Source of the DNA: Pseudomonas sp. P5_109
GTDB lineage: Bacteria; Pseudomonadota; Gammaproteobacteria; Pseudomonadales; Pseudomonadaceae
DNA length: 64,000 bases
Assembly (NCBI RefSeq): GCF_034009455.1
Contig: NZ_CP125380.1
Span: 1,529,001-1,593,000, forward strand
Direction: 5' to 3'
In this document: positions 8,639-15,985 of the stretch, piece by piece
How the letters are laid out: each line of letters opens with the position of its first letter
Numbering within the stretch: position 1 is the stretch's first letter
Notes under the pieces: model-generated
What the model was told of the DNA's origin: nothing
Seen by the model: only the letters and a program-made list of their open reading frames with translations
The model's database searches: none
Translations under genes and position numbers: made by a program

Positions 8639-8774
8639 GTTGATCTCGGGGTGAAGGGTGAGCCGGGAGCATAAGGGGTCAATTGCCTGGCTCAACGCTG
8701 CACTACGGTTTCTTTATTCGCGTCGCAGCATCTATACGCAAAAGATACGAGCGTCCAGGCGATGGGGTCAGCGC

Positions 8775-9047
8775 TTAGCGCGAACCTACATCATCAGCGA
8801 TTTCCACCAGTGCCCACGTGCAGCCTGCGTACTTTGGATCTGCTGCATGCAGGGCAACGCTGCTGGCTGAGGGGAAGGGCGCACCGTACTCGACGAGCAT
8901 CTCGAAATGCCCCTCAATGACTTGTTGAACCATGGTTATTGCATCCTCCAGATCTTCACCGGCGCTAAAACAGCCTGGCACATCCGGGACTTCCACGCCC
9001 CACGCCTGTTCGTCGTCGCCCATGGAAATCGCAATCGGGTAAAACAT
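8775..9047 (-). CDS. HicB-family antitoxin, truncated, without HicA
   Basis: A 90-residue protein with the HicB fold at its N terminus: FYPIAISMGDDEQAWGVEVP, then DVPGCFSAGEDLEDAI and WALVEIADD near the end. Most HicB proteins of this type continue for about 40 more residues into a DNA-binding ribbon-helix-helix or HTH. Here a stop falls just after the antitoxin core. The ATG at 9047 is chosen because GGAGG lies eight bases before it; the ATG two codons upstream is too close. No hicA toxin gene is present on either side, so this is probably a decayed or repurposed orphan. Confidence 0.75.
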   Translation of the reverse strand: MFYPIAISMGDDEQAWGVEVPDVPGCFSAGEDLEDAITMVQQVIEGHFEMLVEYGAPFPSASSVALHAADPKYAGCTWALVEIADDVGSR

Positions 9048-9122
9048 GTTCATCGTCCTCCATGGAAAAGGCTGATGGGGGTATGAAACGCAAAGGGCGC
9101 CTTGAAAGCGCCCGATGGGTTG

Positions 9123-9392
9123 TCAGGCAGGTTCTGCATCCATGCGTCGAGCAATTACATCCAGCACATCGCAACCGTCACGCAATGGCACGCAGCAGAG
9201 TAATGCGAAGTCGCTCAGCACGACCGCGTCAGAGGTCAGGTCGCCACGCATCGCGAGGTTTTCTAGAAGCTGCGTCACGGCGCGAATTCGGTAGCTGGCG
9301 GTGCTGAGCAGGGAGTGCAGGGGTTGTGTGGTGTTGACGAAGAGCGAGGGGAGATCGTCGGCGTTGCTGGTTAAAGCCATGAATTCTTTCAT
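9123..9392 (-). CDS. Small Pseudomonas protein, DUF3077/DUF6124-like
   Basis: An 89-residue soluble protein with the pattern LPSLFVNTTQPLHSLL, a helical middle, and a cysteine pair (LLCCVPL). The general look recalls the small Pseudomonas families DUF3077 and DUF6124, but I cannot place it firmly. An AAGGAA site precedes the ATG. The gene has a 250-base leader rich in inverted repeats (see the leader entry), which suggests post-transcriptional control. It lies 75 bases upstream of the hicB remnant on the same strand. Confidence 0.6.
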   Translation of the reverse strand: MKEFMALTSNADDLPSLFVNTTQPLHSLLSTASYRIRAVTQLLENLAMRGDLTSDAVVLSDFALLCCVPLRDGCDVLDVIARRMDAEPA

Positions 9393-9409
9393 GAGTGATT
9401 CCTTGAATT

Positions 9410-9640
9410 AAGGTGAACTACCACTCAGTGTCGCCAAACAAAGGGTGGCAGCTATACGCGGGTTGGCGAACCGGGACAAGGCAAACCGGCAGACCCTAGG
9501 GTCTCCCACGCACAGCCGCCAAAAAAGGCAGATGAGTGCGTTCAGAAACGCTCCGAGATAGCTCGGAGGTTTCTGTGCTTTGCCATCGAGTCGCCAAACC
9601 CGACACGCCATTTGGGCGCGGTCGAACTATAGGTCTCATG
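9410..9640 (-). promoter_or_regulatory. Structured leader upstream of the 89-residue protein
   Basis: This stretch holds a long hairpin at 9543-9575 (14-bp stem with one bulged G, ATAG loop), a perfect 14-base palindrome AGACCCTAGGGTCT at 9491-9504, and two copies of GTCGCCAAA at 9430-9438 and 9590-9598 that bracket them. Such dense pairing is unlike ordinary intergenic DNA and suggests an RNA element or a multi-site operator that controls the gene starting at 9392. Confidence 0.5.
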
Positions 9641-9769
9641 ACAAAGCCACAGCAATGCGCAAGTCTACGGACAATTCCCAGTGTCGTGTAGGACGTTGCT
9701 TTTTCTCGTGTTTATCTCCGTTGGGCCCTTAAAAGTGGGCCTTGGCACTCACGTTGGCACGCACATCAC

Positions 9770-9802
9770 CAAATTCCGCACACAAAAAAACCGGCCACTT
9801 GG
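9770..9802. repeat. Direct repeat, left copy of pair flanking fic
   Basis: These 33 bases match 11722-11754 at 31 of 33 positions. The right copy is part of the tRNA-Gly terminator. The left copy carries only half of the hairpin, as an att-type duplicate would. Confidence 0.7.
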
Positions 9803-9837
9803 GCTAATGCCGATCAATTAAGCCGAGAAACTGCACC

Positions 9838-9931
9838 TGTGGCGAGGGAGCTTGCTCCCGCCGGGCAGCGAAGCGGCCCCAACAAATGGGCCTGCTGCGC
9901 AGTCCAGCGGGAGCAAGCTCCCTCGCCACAG
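9838..9931. repeat. REPIN, GTGGCGAGGGAGC type
   Basis: A 25-base arm at 9838 (CTGTGGCGAGGGAGCTTGCT...) is repeated in inverse at 9907-9931, around a spacer with AGCGAAGCGGCCCC. It is the same class as the repeats at 15807-15975 and 36950-37083. It lies just downstream of fic. Confidence 0.9.
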
Positions 9932-9945
9932 AGTTCTACCGAAGA

Positions 9946-11490
9946 TCACTCTTCACCAGCCCCCATCACTCGATCCTCAAACGCCGAACGCACTGCATCC
10001 ACAACACGTTGCGCCATGCGCTCATCTTCAAGTATCGGGTACCCTTTTTTCAGCTTGCCGGAGACCTTCCAGCCGTTTTCCTTGATCGAACGGATGAGGC
10101 GATTGGCATCCTGATCCGGCATTTCGATCACTTCTTTGAGTTGTTCCTGCGCTCGCTGAAAGATCACCAGTACTCTGGCCTCATCTGCCATCTCCGTACG
10201 AATCGTGTGTTCGACAACGCGTGCGGTGTAGAGAACGTGCTCGGTCAGGTCCGGGTATCGCCAGGCAAAGCTCGCGTCTACGTATTCATCGAAAATGAAA
10301 TTGCTAAGCGTCCCGTCCTCGTAGGTCACGAGTTCGCCAAACCGATAGGCTGCCGCGTACCGGCGCATGAACGGTCGTGAGAACACTTCAAGCGTACGAT
10401 CGTAGCCGGCCCTGAAATCGATAGAACTGGTGATCGTGGCTGACACGGGCAGGATCACTCCGTCAGGCACTGCCTTGTCCCGTATCAAGGTGTCATTGAT
10501 CAGGAAGCGATGAATCCGGCCGTTGCCGTCACGCATGGGATGGATGTACACGAAGCCGAAGGCAAGCACTGCGGCGCGTGCCACTGACTCGGCACCCCGT
10601 GTTGCGACCTCGAACTCGTTGAGGCCTTCCAGCAGGGGAGCAAGATCTTCAAAGTGCGGGGCAATGTAATGCACGATGTCTTCGCGCATTGTGGCTTGTC
10701 CCACGAAGACAGGGGAGCGCCGCAAGCCTAGTCCGATGGCATCGTGGCCCAGAATGCCGGCTTGCAGGGATCGAAGGGTGTCGTTGCTTAATGGGGCTTC
10801 AATATGGCCGCAGTGCTGGGCAATGACATGCGCAAACCGCTGGATGCGATCGGCCTGGTCGGCTTCCTTTTCGATGAGAAAGCTCGCGCGCGATTCCTTG
10901 AACGACAGCCAACTGGCCGTTCGCATCAGGATGTCGGCACCAAAGGCTTGATCCAACTCATCCAATGCCGCGCGCAGATCGAATTGCAAGGCCTCCCGTA
11001 CTGACTCTGTACGACGAACCAAGGGGCAGAACCGGGGTGTCCCCGGCAGATTGTTATTGATTCGCCATCGCCGCGTTCGCAACGACTCGCGACGAGTCAG
11101 GTAGTTTTCTGGTGAAAGTACATCAACATAGGCGCCATTGGTCACATCAGGCACCTCCAGGCGTTCCCCTGTCAGCCATTCGTAGAGGAATCCTGTGCGA
11201 CGGGCATACTGACCAAAAGGCTCCCGTCGACACCAGTCTTCAACAGGCTGCGGACCTATGGCCGCAAACAGGCGAGCAAAGAACTCGAGATGAATCTCTT
11301 CGTACTTGAGACCGAACTCGAAATGCCCTGCGAAATCGTCTGCAGGGCGGTAGCGTGGCGGATACCTGTTCTCCACGTTTCCGGCACTTTCACGGCTGAC
11401 ACGTACGGTGCCGATCATCGACTGTACGCGCAGAGGTTGTGCCAATGCGATGTTGTAACGGTTCGCGAGGGTCTGGAATCCGACTTGCAT
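9946..11490 (-). CDS. Fic-domain protein (probable AMP-transferase)
   Basis: A 514-residue protein. The catalytic Fic motif is HPMRDGNGRIHR at residues 317-328, with the active His317, the anion-binding loop and the last Arg all intact. A putative autoinhibitory helix with ASFLIEKE at 202-209 matches the (S/T)xxxE pattern of self-inhibited Fic proteins, with Glu207, but the usual following Gly is Lys. The flap strand and a C-terminal helical domain follow. Start: ATG with AAGGA. Fic proteins usually transfer AMP to target proteins and may act as toxins or regulators. The target is unknown, and no separate antitoxin gene is seen. Confidence 0.88.
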   Translation of the reverse strand: MQVGFQTLANRYNIALAQPLRVQSMIGTVRVSRESAGNVENRYPPRYRPADDFAGHFEFGLKYEEIHLEFFARLFAAIGPQPVEDWCRREPFGQYARRTGFLYEWLTGERLEVPDVTNGAYVDVLSPENYLTRRESLRTRRWRINNNLPGTPRFCPLVRRTESVREALQFDLRAALDELDQAFGADILMRTASWLSFKESRASFLIEKEADQADRIQRFAHVIAQHCGHIEAPLSNDTLRSLQAGILGHDAIGLGLRRSPVFVGQATMREDIVHYIAPHFEDLAPLLEGLNEFEVATRGAESVARAAVLAFGFVYIHPMRDGNGRIHRFLINDTLIRDKAVPDGVILPVSATITSSIDFRAGYDRTLEVFSRPFMRRYAAAYRFGELVTYEDGTLSNFIFDEYVDASFAWRYPDLTEHVLYTARVVEHTIRTEMADEARVLVIFQRAQEQLKEVIEMPDQDANRLIRSIKENGWKVSGKLKKGYPILEDERMAQRVVDAVRSAFEDRVMGAGEE

Positions 11491-11545
11491 TGACGAAATC
11501 CTTTACGGGGACAGGAAAAACGCTAACAGGATGTCAGTATTGTGG

Positions 11546-11614
11546 CGAAATGATAATTTCGCTGGTGGAAAAATACTAATGCTGGATGAAATTTGATACT
11601 GAGTTCGTATTTTT
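11546..11614. promoter_or_regulatory. Palindromic promoter region of fic
   Basis: An AT-rich stretch upstream of fic carries the perfect palindrome CGAAATGATAATTTCG at 11546-11561 and a second inverted pair, AAAAATAC at 11569-11576 with GTATTTTT at 11607-11614. These could be operators for a dimeric regulator. The regulator is not in the window. Confidence 0.45.
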
Positions 11615-11721
11615 GGAGAAAAACGTTAACAGTTTTCAGAGTAGTCGCTACAGCCGCGAAAGAATGTAGTCACCGATCACCGGAAAGTGACCGACCAAGC
11701 TATCCACAAATCCGACGCCAT

Positions 11722-11754
11722 CAAATCCCGCCCACAAAAAAACCGGCCACTTGG
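11722..11754. repeat. Direct repeat, right copy, beside tRNA-Gly
   Basis: This is the second copy of the 33-base repeat (31/33 match with 9770-9802). It starts in the DNA beyond the tRNA terminator and covers most of its hairpin. Confidence 0.7.
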
Positions 11755-11766
11755 ACCGGTTTTTTC
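11733..11766 (-). terminator. Terminator of tRNA-Gly
   Basis: The stem AAAACCGG/CCGGTTTT has a 9-base loop and a T tract on the minus strand. It lies about 50 bases beyond the 3' end of the tRNA. Confidence 0.85.
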
Positions 11767-11815
11767 TGTCTACATCCCCCGTCAAAACCACCCTGACGTG
11801 AGACCAAAATCTGAT

Positions 11816-11889
11816 TGGAGCGGGTGAAGGGAATCGAACCCTCGTTATCAGCTTGGGAAGCTGGAGTAATGCCATTATACGACACCCGC
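11816..11889 (-). tRNA. tRNA-Gly (anticodon CCC)
   Basis: Read on the minus strand, the molecule starts GCGGGTG and ends CACCCGC-T-CCA, with the CCA encoded. The anticodon loop is TTCCCAA, closed by CAGC/GCTG, giving anticodon CCC. The T loop GGTTCGATTCC is standard. It is 74 bases long. The gene is the likely anchor of the repeat-flanked fic segment. Confidence 0.96.
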
Positions 11890-12067
11890 TCAGAGCGGTG
11901 ACTTTGTACCAGATGTGCGCGTGGAAATGAAGTTTTTCTTTGCACCAGACGGGTTTAGCGCAGGTGAAACCAAGCCCGGACCGCATGACGGTCGATCGCG
12001 GGCAAACCTCGCGCCTGCACAATACGTTTAATTCAGCAGGGCGGGGCTTGCTCGCGATGGCGCTGTT

Positions 12068-12952
12068 TCAGATGGACAATGCATGGTGGTCCTGGACGTA
12101 GTGGTAACGCGGTCGGCTTTCATGCGGTGCCGGCTTCAGGAAGCCCATCAGTGCATTGCGGCTGTCCCGGCAAGCGGCTTTGTGTTCCATGTCGAGAAAG
12201 TGCCCGGTGGCCTGCAAGGTAGTGAAGGTGGCGTGCTGCACGTGATTGGCGAACAACCGGGCGCCATCGGCGGCGGTGTATTCGTCCCATTCGCCGTTCA
12301 TGAACAACACCGGTACGTTGATTTTCTCCGCGGCTTTGAAAAAGCACTGGCGATCACTTTGCAGCAGGTCGTTGATGTGGAAGTGCATCTGCCCGTATTC
12401 ATGCTCGGCCAGGGAACTGACGTGCCGATAATTGAAGCGTTTGAACAACGTTGGCAGGTGCTTGCCGATGGTGCTGTTCACCAGATTGCCTACCCGGTCA
12501 CCGTCCCGGCTGCCGAGATAATCGACGCCGCGCTCGAGATAATCGAGCATGTGCGAGTTGATTTCCGGGGAGAACGAGCTGATCACGGCTTTTTCGATGC
12601 GCCGTGGCCGTTGCGACAACGCGACCATGGTCGCCGCGCCACCCCAGGAAAACGACAGCACGTGTTCGGCGGCGAAGTGGTCGATCAGCTCAAGAAGGAT
12701 CTGCCCTTCGACTTCCTTGGTGAGCATTTTTTCATGCAGGTTGTGGGCTTTTGACCGGCCCGCGTAGGGCTGGTCGTAGCAGACGACGTTGAACTGCGGA
12801 TGGAGGTTTTTCACGGTTTGTGCAAACGACGCAGTCGTGGCCATCGAGCCGTTGACCAGGATAATGGTCTTCTCTGCGGCGTCTGCGCGATAGAACTCCG
12901 TGTAAACCCGATACTGACCCTGTATATCCAGCACAGCGATTTCTGGCCTCAT
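12068..12952 (-). CDS. phaG: (R)-3-hydroxydecanoyl-ACP:CoA transacylase / thioesterase PhaG
   Basis: A 294-residue alpha/beta hydrolase-fold protein that closely resembles P. putida PhaG from the first residues (MRPEIAVLDIQGQYRVYTEF) through LSFSWGGA (nucleophile elbow) to the C-terminal FLDMEHK. PhaG diverts 3-hydroxyacyl groups from fatty-acid synthesis to medium-chain polyhydroxyalkanoate. It is related to RhlA. The start at 12952 matches the known N terminus; a longer upstream frame is ignored. It stands alone, without pha synthase genes, as is usual in Pseudomonas. Confidence 0.93.
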   Translation of the reverse strand: MRPEIAVLDIQGQYRVYTEFYRADAAEKTIILVNGSMATTASFAQTVKNLHPQFNVVCYDQPYAGRSKAHNLHEKMLTKEVEGQILLELIDHFAAEHVLSFSWGGAATMVALSQRPRRIEKAVISSFSPEINSHMLDYLERGVDYLGSRDGDRVGNLVNSTIGKHLPTLFKRFNYRHVSSLAEHEYGQMHFHINDLLQSDRQCFFKAAEKINVPVLFMNGEWDEYTAADGARLFANHVQHATFTTLQATGHFLDMEHKAACRDSRNALMGFLKPAPHESRPRYHYVQDHHALSI

Positions 12953-13264
12953 GTCATAAGACTCCTGGCAAGCGGGTATGCGCGCAATAGAGATTGCACG
13001 AGCTTTGTGACAGGTAGGCATACGCCTGGAATTTGAGAGGCCCATGTCGATCCATTGCAGTCCGGTCGACGGGTATTGTTATTGGCGGGCAGTCTGCCGG
13101 ATGAGGCCGGAACCCTTGGGTTCCTACCGGCAAAAAGTTTCTTAGAAGTATGGGGTGACTCGTCGGTCACATTTCGGCCGACGTCCTGATTCAAGCAGGG
13201 GTCACGTCATCGCGCAAGTGCCGTTGGTAAATTGTTCGACAACTTCTGCTGAATGGTCGGTGGC

Positions 13265-13957
13265 TTAGATCAATCCGATCTCTTCATCGGTCAGTGGGCG
13301 GTAGTCGCCCGGTTTCAACGCGTCGTCGAGCACCAGCGGCCCCATGCGCTCGCGGTGCAGGCGCATGACCTTGTTGTTGAAGTGGCCGAACATGCGCTTG
13401 ACCTGGTGATAACGGCCTTCGACGATGCTCAGGCGCGCGGACTTTGGCCCGAGCAGCTCTAGCCCGGCCGGTTGCGTGGTGAGGTCTTCGAAGGCGAAGT
13501 ACAGCCCTTCGCTGAACGTGATCGCGTATTCGGGGCCGATGTCCTGCTCGGTTTCGACGTAATAGACCTTGGGCAGCTTGGTCTGCGGTTGGGTCAGGCG
13601 CCGCGACCAGCTGCCGTCGTTGGTGATCAGCATCAGGCCAGTGGTGTTGAAATCCAGGCGTCCGGCGATGTGCAGTTCGTCCTTGTCCGGCTCGTGGATC
13701 AGATCGAGTACGGTGGGGTGTTGCGGGTCTTTGGTGGCGCTGACGCAACCGGCGGGCTTGTGCAGCATGAAGTGGCGCAGGGGTTTGCCGACTTGCAGCA
13801 CATCGCTGTCGACTTCAACACGGCTGAATTCGCGGACTTCGCTGTGCGAGTCGCTGACGATTTTTCCGTCAATCCTGACGCGTCTTTCCACCAGCAACAG
13901 GCGCACCTGCTTACGGTTGAAGCACGGCAGGTTGCTGAGGAATCGGTCGACACGCAT
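13265..13957 (-). CDS. rsuA: 16S rRNA pseudouridine(516) synthase
   Basis: A 230-residue protein. The S4 RNA-binding domain fills residues 1-60 (MRVDRFLSNLPCFNRKQVR). The RsuA-type catalytic domain contains AGRLDFNTTGLMLITNDG, whose Asp is the catalytic residue. RYHQVKRMF is the conserved C-terminal motif. It modifies U516 of 16S rRNA. It starts 34 bases downstream of the CWC gene on the same strand, and may be transcribed with it and the cyclase. Confidence 0.9.
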   Translation of the reverse strand: MRVDRFLSNLPCFNRKQVRLLLVERRVRIDGKIVSDSHSEVREFSRVEVDSDVLQVGKPLRHFMLHKPAGCVSATKDPQHPTVLDLIHEPDKDELHIAGRLDFNTTGLMLITNDGSWSRRLTQPQTKLPKVYYVETEQDIGPEYAITFSEGLYFAFEDLTTQPAGLELLGPKSARLSIVEGRYHQVKRMFGHFNNKVMRLHRERMGPLVLDDALKPGDYRPLTDEEIGLI

Positions 13958-13991
13958 GACTTACGGATCTGTGAAGAAAGGGGCGCGCATC

Positions 13992-14210
13992 TTACTTGAT
14001 CGATTCGGCCGCTGCTTGCAACTGCGCCTCGACTTCGGCGCAGCGCGGGCACAGGCACGAGGCGTTGCGCAGTTCCACCGGCAGCGCCTGGAGCACCGCC
14101 GGGTCGATGCTGACGCCGAAGCACCAGCAGGCGCGGTCGGCGGTTCGCGGGTCGGCCAGGGTGCAGTCGTTGGGCGCGCCGCAGGCGGGGCAGAGGTCAG
14201 GCGGGTTCAT
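13992..14210 (-). CDS. Cysteine-rich CWC family protein
   Basis: A 72-residue protein with paired cysteines: CPACGA, then CWCF, then CLCPRC. This is the CWC zinc-ribbon-like pattern. Function is unknown. The ATG at 14210 lies inside the 3' end of the upstream diguanylate cyclase gene, a 14-base overlap, which suggests translational coupling. The family often sits beside rsuA-type or cyclase genes in Pseudomonas. Confidence 0.85.
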   Translation of the reverse strand: MNPPDLCPACGAPNDCTLADPRTADRACWCFGVSIDPAVLQALPVELRNASCLCPRCAEVEAQLQAAAESIK

Positions 14211-15711
14211 GGACGGAGTGAGACATTTCCACGCAGGTTCGGTTACGGCCACTTTGCTTGGCCCGGTACATCGCATGATCCGCCCGCGACAGCAGGCTGT
14301 GCAAGGTGTCATCGGGCTGCAGGGTGGTGAGGCCGATGCTGACGGTCACGTGCAAGGCTTGCTCGTTGTAGGCGTAGCGCTGCTGTTCCACGTGCTGGCG
14401 AATTTTCTCGGCGATCATCAGGCCGGTCTTGCCGTCGGTGTCCTTGAGCAGCACGATGAACTCTTCACCGCCCCAGCGGCAGACGATGTCGGAATGCCGC
14501 AGGCAGCTCTCCAGATCCCGGGCGAAGCCGATCAGCACCTGGTCACCGGCCAGGTGGCCGTAGGTGTCGTTCAGGGCCTTGAAGTGGTCGAGGTCCAGCA
14601 GTAACGCGGTCAGTGGTTTTGGCTCGCGCTTGGCTTCCTGCATGGCCTGCGCAGCCAGCAGGTCGAAGCCTCGACGGTTGGGCAGTTCGGTCAGGCTGTC
14701 GAGGATTGCCTGGGCGTGGATCTTATCCTGATAGCGTTTGACCACCCGGTTGAGCAACACCAGCACGGTCACCGTGACCAGCAGGCAGATCAGCAGGTTG
14801 AGGTACAGCGACTGGCGGATTTCACCGAGGGCACTGTCTTCGCGTTTGTCGACGAACAGGTACCAGTTCAGCTCCGGGATAAACCGCACGTTGAGGAAAT
14901 GTCCCTGGCCCTGCGCGGAGTATTCGTAGCTGCCGCTGTGGGGTTTGGGCAGTTGGCTGATCAATTCCTTCATGCTGTCGAGTTCACCGAGCTTCTGCCC
15001 GATGTGCGCGCCCTGCGGGCCTCCTTCGGCTCCGGTGAGCACCAGGCGCCCGAAGTTGTCGACGAAATACACGCTGCGCTGATAACGCTGCTGGTACTTG
15101 TCGATCAGCTTGATCACGGCGTCGACGGTCAGGCCAACCCCGGCCGCGCCGATGAATCGGCTGTTGTAGTCGTAGACCTTGTAGTTGATGAAGAAGGTCA
15201 GGTTGTCCTTGTTGGCGAGGTCCGGATCGACGTTGATCTCGTACGGATCCTTCATGTCGCGCACGCGAAAGTACCAGGCGTCGCGGGGCTCGGTGGCCTT
15301 GACCTGTTTGAGGACACCCTTGGCGTGGTAGTAGGTCAGGCTGGTGTTGGAGACGAAGAACGCGGTGTAGGCGCCGTAGTGAGTCATGACCTCGTTGAGG
15401 TAACGGGTCATCTGGTCGGAATCCTTTTCACCGTTGACCACCCAGTCGCGCATGAAGGTGTCGCGGGCCATCATCGAGGAAATCAGGATCGGCCTGACCA
15501 GGTCTTTCTGGATTTCCGAGTAGACGGTGTCCGACGTCAGCGGCAGTTCGGTGTTGACGATGTTGTCGCGGATCGAGGCTCGGGAGGCGTAGTAACTGAG
15601 AAAGGAGGTAGCGAGAAAGCCTGCGCCCAGCAATGCAACCAGCGTGAGGACCAACGAGCGTTGAGAATACAGCGGCGAGCGAAGAGGCATGGCAGTTCCA
15701 TTGGCAGGCAT
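14197..15711 (-). CDS. Membrane diguanylate cyclase with periplasmic Cache sensor
   Basis: A 504-residue protein. A first membrane helix is at about residues 18-38, a periplasmic dCache-type sensor (YYHAKGVLKQV, DPDLANKDNLTFF) fills about 45-290, a second helix is at about 300-320, and a GGDEF domain fills 335-500. The active loop is GGEEF at 414-418, preceded by the I-site RHSD five residues before the WGGEEF stretch. An active, product-inhibited c-di-GMP synthase that responds to a periplasmic ligand is expected. Its stop codon overlaps the CWC gene. Met8 is an alternative start. Confidence 0.93.
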   Translation of the reverse strand: MPANGTAMPLRSPLYSQRSLVLTLVALLGAGFLATSFLSYYASRASIRDNIVNTELPLTSDTVYSEIQKDLVRPILISSMMARDTFMRDWVVNGEKDSDQMTRYLNEVMTHYGAYTAFFVSNTSLTYYHAKGVLKQVKATEPRDAWYFRVRDMKDPYEINVDPDLANKDNLTFFINYKVYDYNSRFIGAAGVGLTVDAVIKLIDKYQQRYQRSVYFVDNFGRLVLTGAEGGPQGAHIGQKLGELDSMKELISQLPKPHSGSYEYSAQGQGHFLNVRFIPELNWYLFVDKREDSALGEIRQSLYLNLLICLLVTVTVLVLLNRVVKRYQDKIHAQAILDSLTELPNRRGFDLLAAQAMQEAKREPKPLTALLLDLDHFKALNDTYGHLAGDQVLIGFARDLESCLRHSDIVCRWGGEEFIVLLKDTDGKTGLMIAEKIRQHVEQQRYAYNEQALHVTVSIGLTTLQPDDTLHSLLSRADHAMYRAKQSGRNRTCVEMSHSVHEPA

Positions 15712-15806
15712 CCGATGGCATGCATTCTAAGGGTAGTGCGGGGAAATAACTGCTCCATGTGCGCCGCGAATGGTCGTTCCTATGTTCCACGGAGGTTGCG
15801 CGTGGT

Positions 15807-15975
15807 CCCTGTGGGAGCGAGCTTTTGTGGCGAGGGGGCTTGCCCCCGTTGGGTCGCGAAGCGGCCCCAATGCCCAGGCCCGGTTTGTCTCAGGCAAACC
15901 GCATGGCAGGATTTGGGGACTGCTGCGCAGTCCAGCGGGGGCAAGCCCCCTCGCCACAAGAGCGCTCCCACAGGG
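15807..15975. repeat. Large nested REPIN, GTGGCGAGGGGGC type
   Basis: The outer arms CCCTGTGGGAGCG and CGCTCCCACAGGG enclose inner arms TTGTGGCGAGGGGGCTTGCC and their inverse. It lies between the cyclase promoter and the 3' end of atzF. Confidence 0.9.
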
Positions 15976-15985
15976 TTGAGTGCGT

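Noticed and set aside
7906..8654. Overlapping open frames of 88-122 codons with repeated SPSPASRLLQ peptides
   Set aside because: They are translations of the tandem REPIN array. The peptides repeat because the DNA repeats, and no ribosome-binding site or domain supports them.
9062..9307. 81-codon plus-strand frame near hicB, considered as a hicA toxin
   Set aside because: No HicA features (no G-x-H-x-x-Y/W pattern) and it is antisense to the 89-residue gene.
13046..13264. Possible small RNA between phaG and rsuA
   Set aside because: Only a weak imperfect hairpin (CCGGAACCC...GGGTTCCTACCGG), no clear promoter or terminator. Too little to call.
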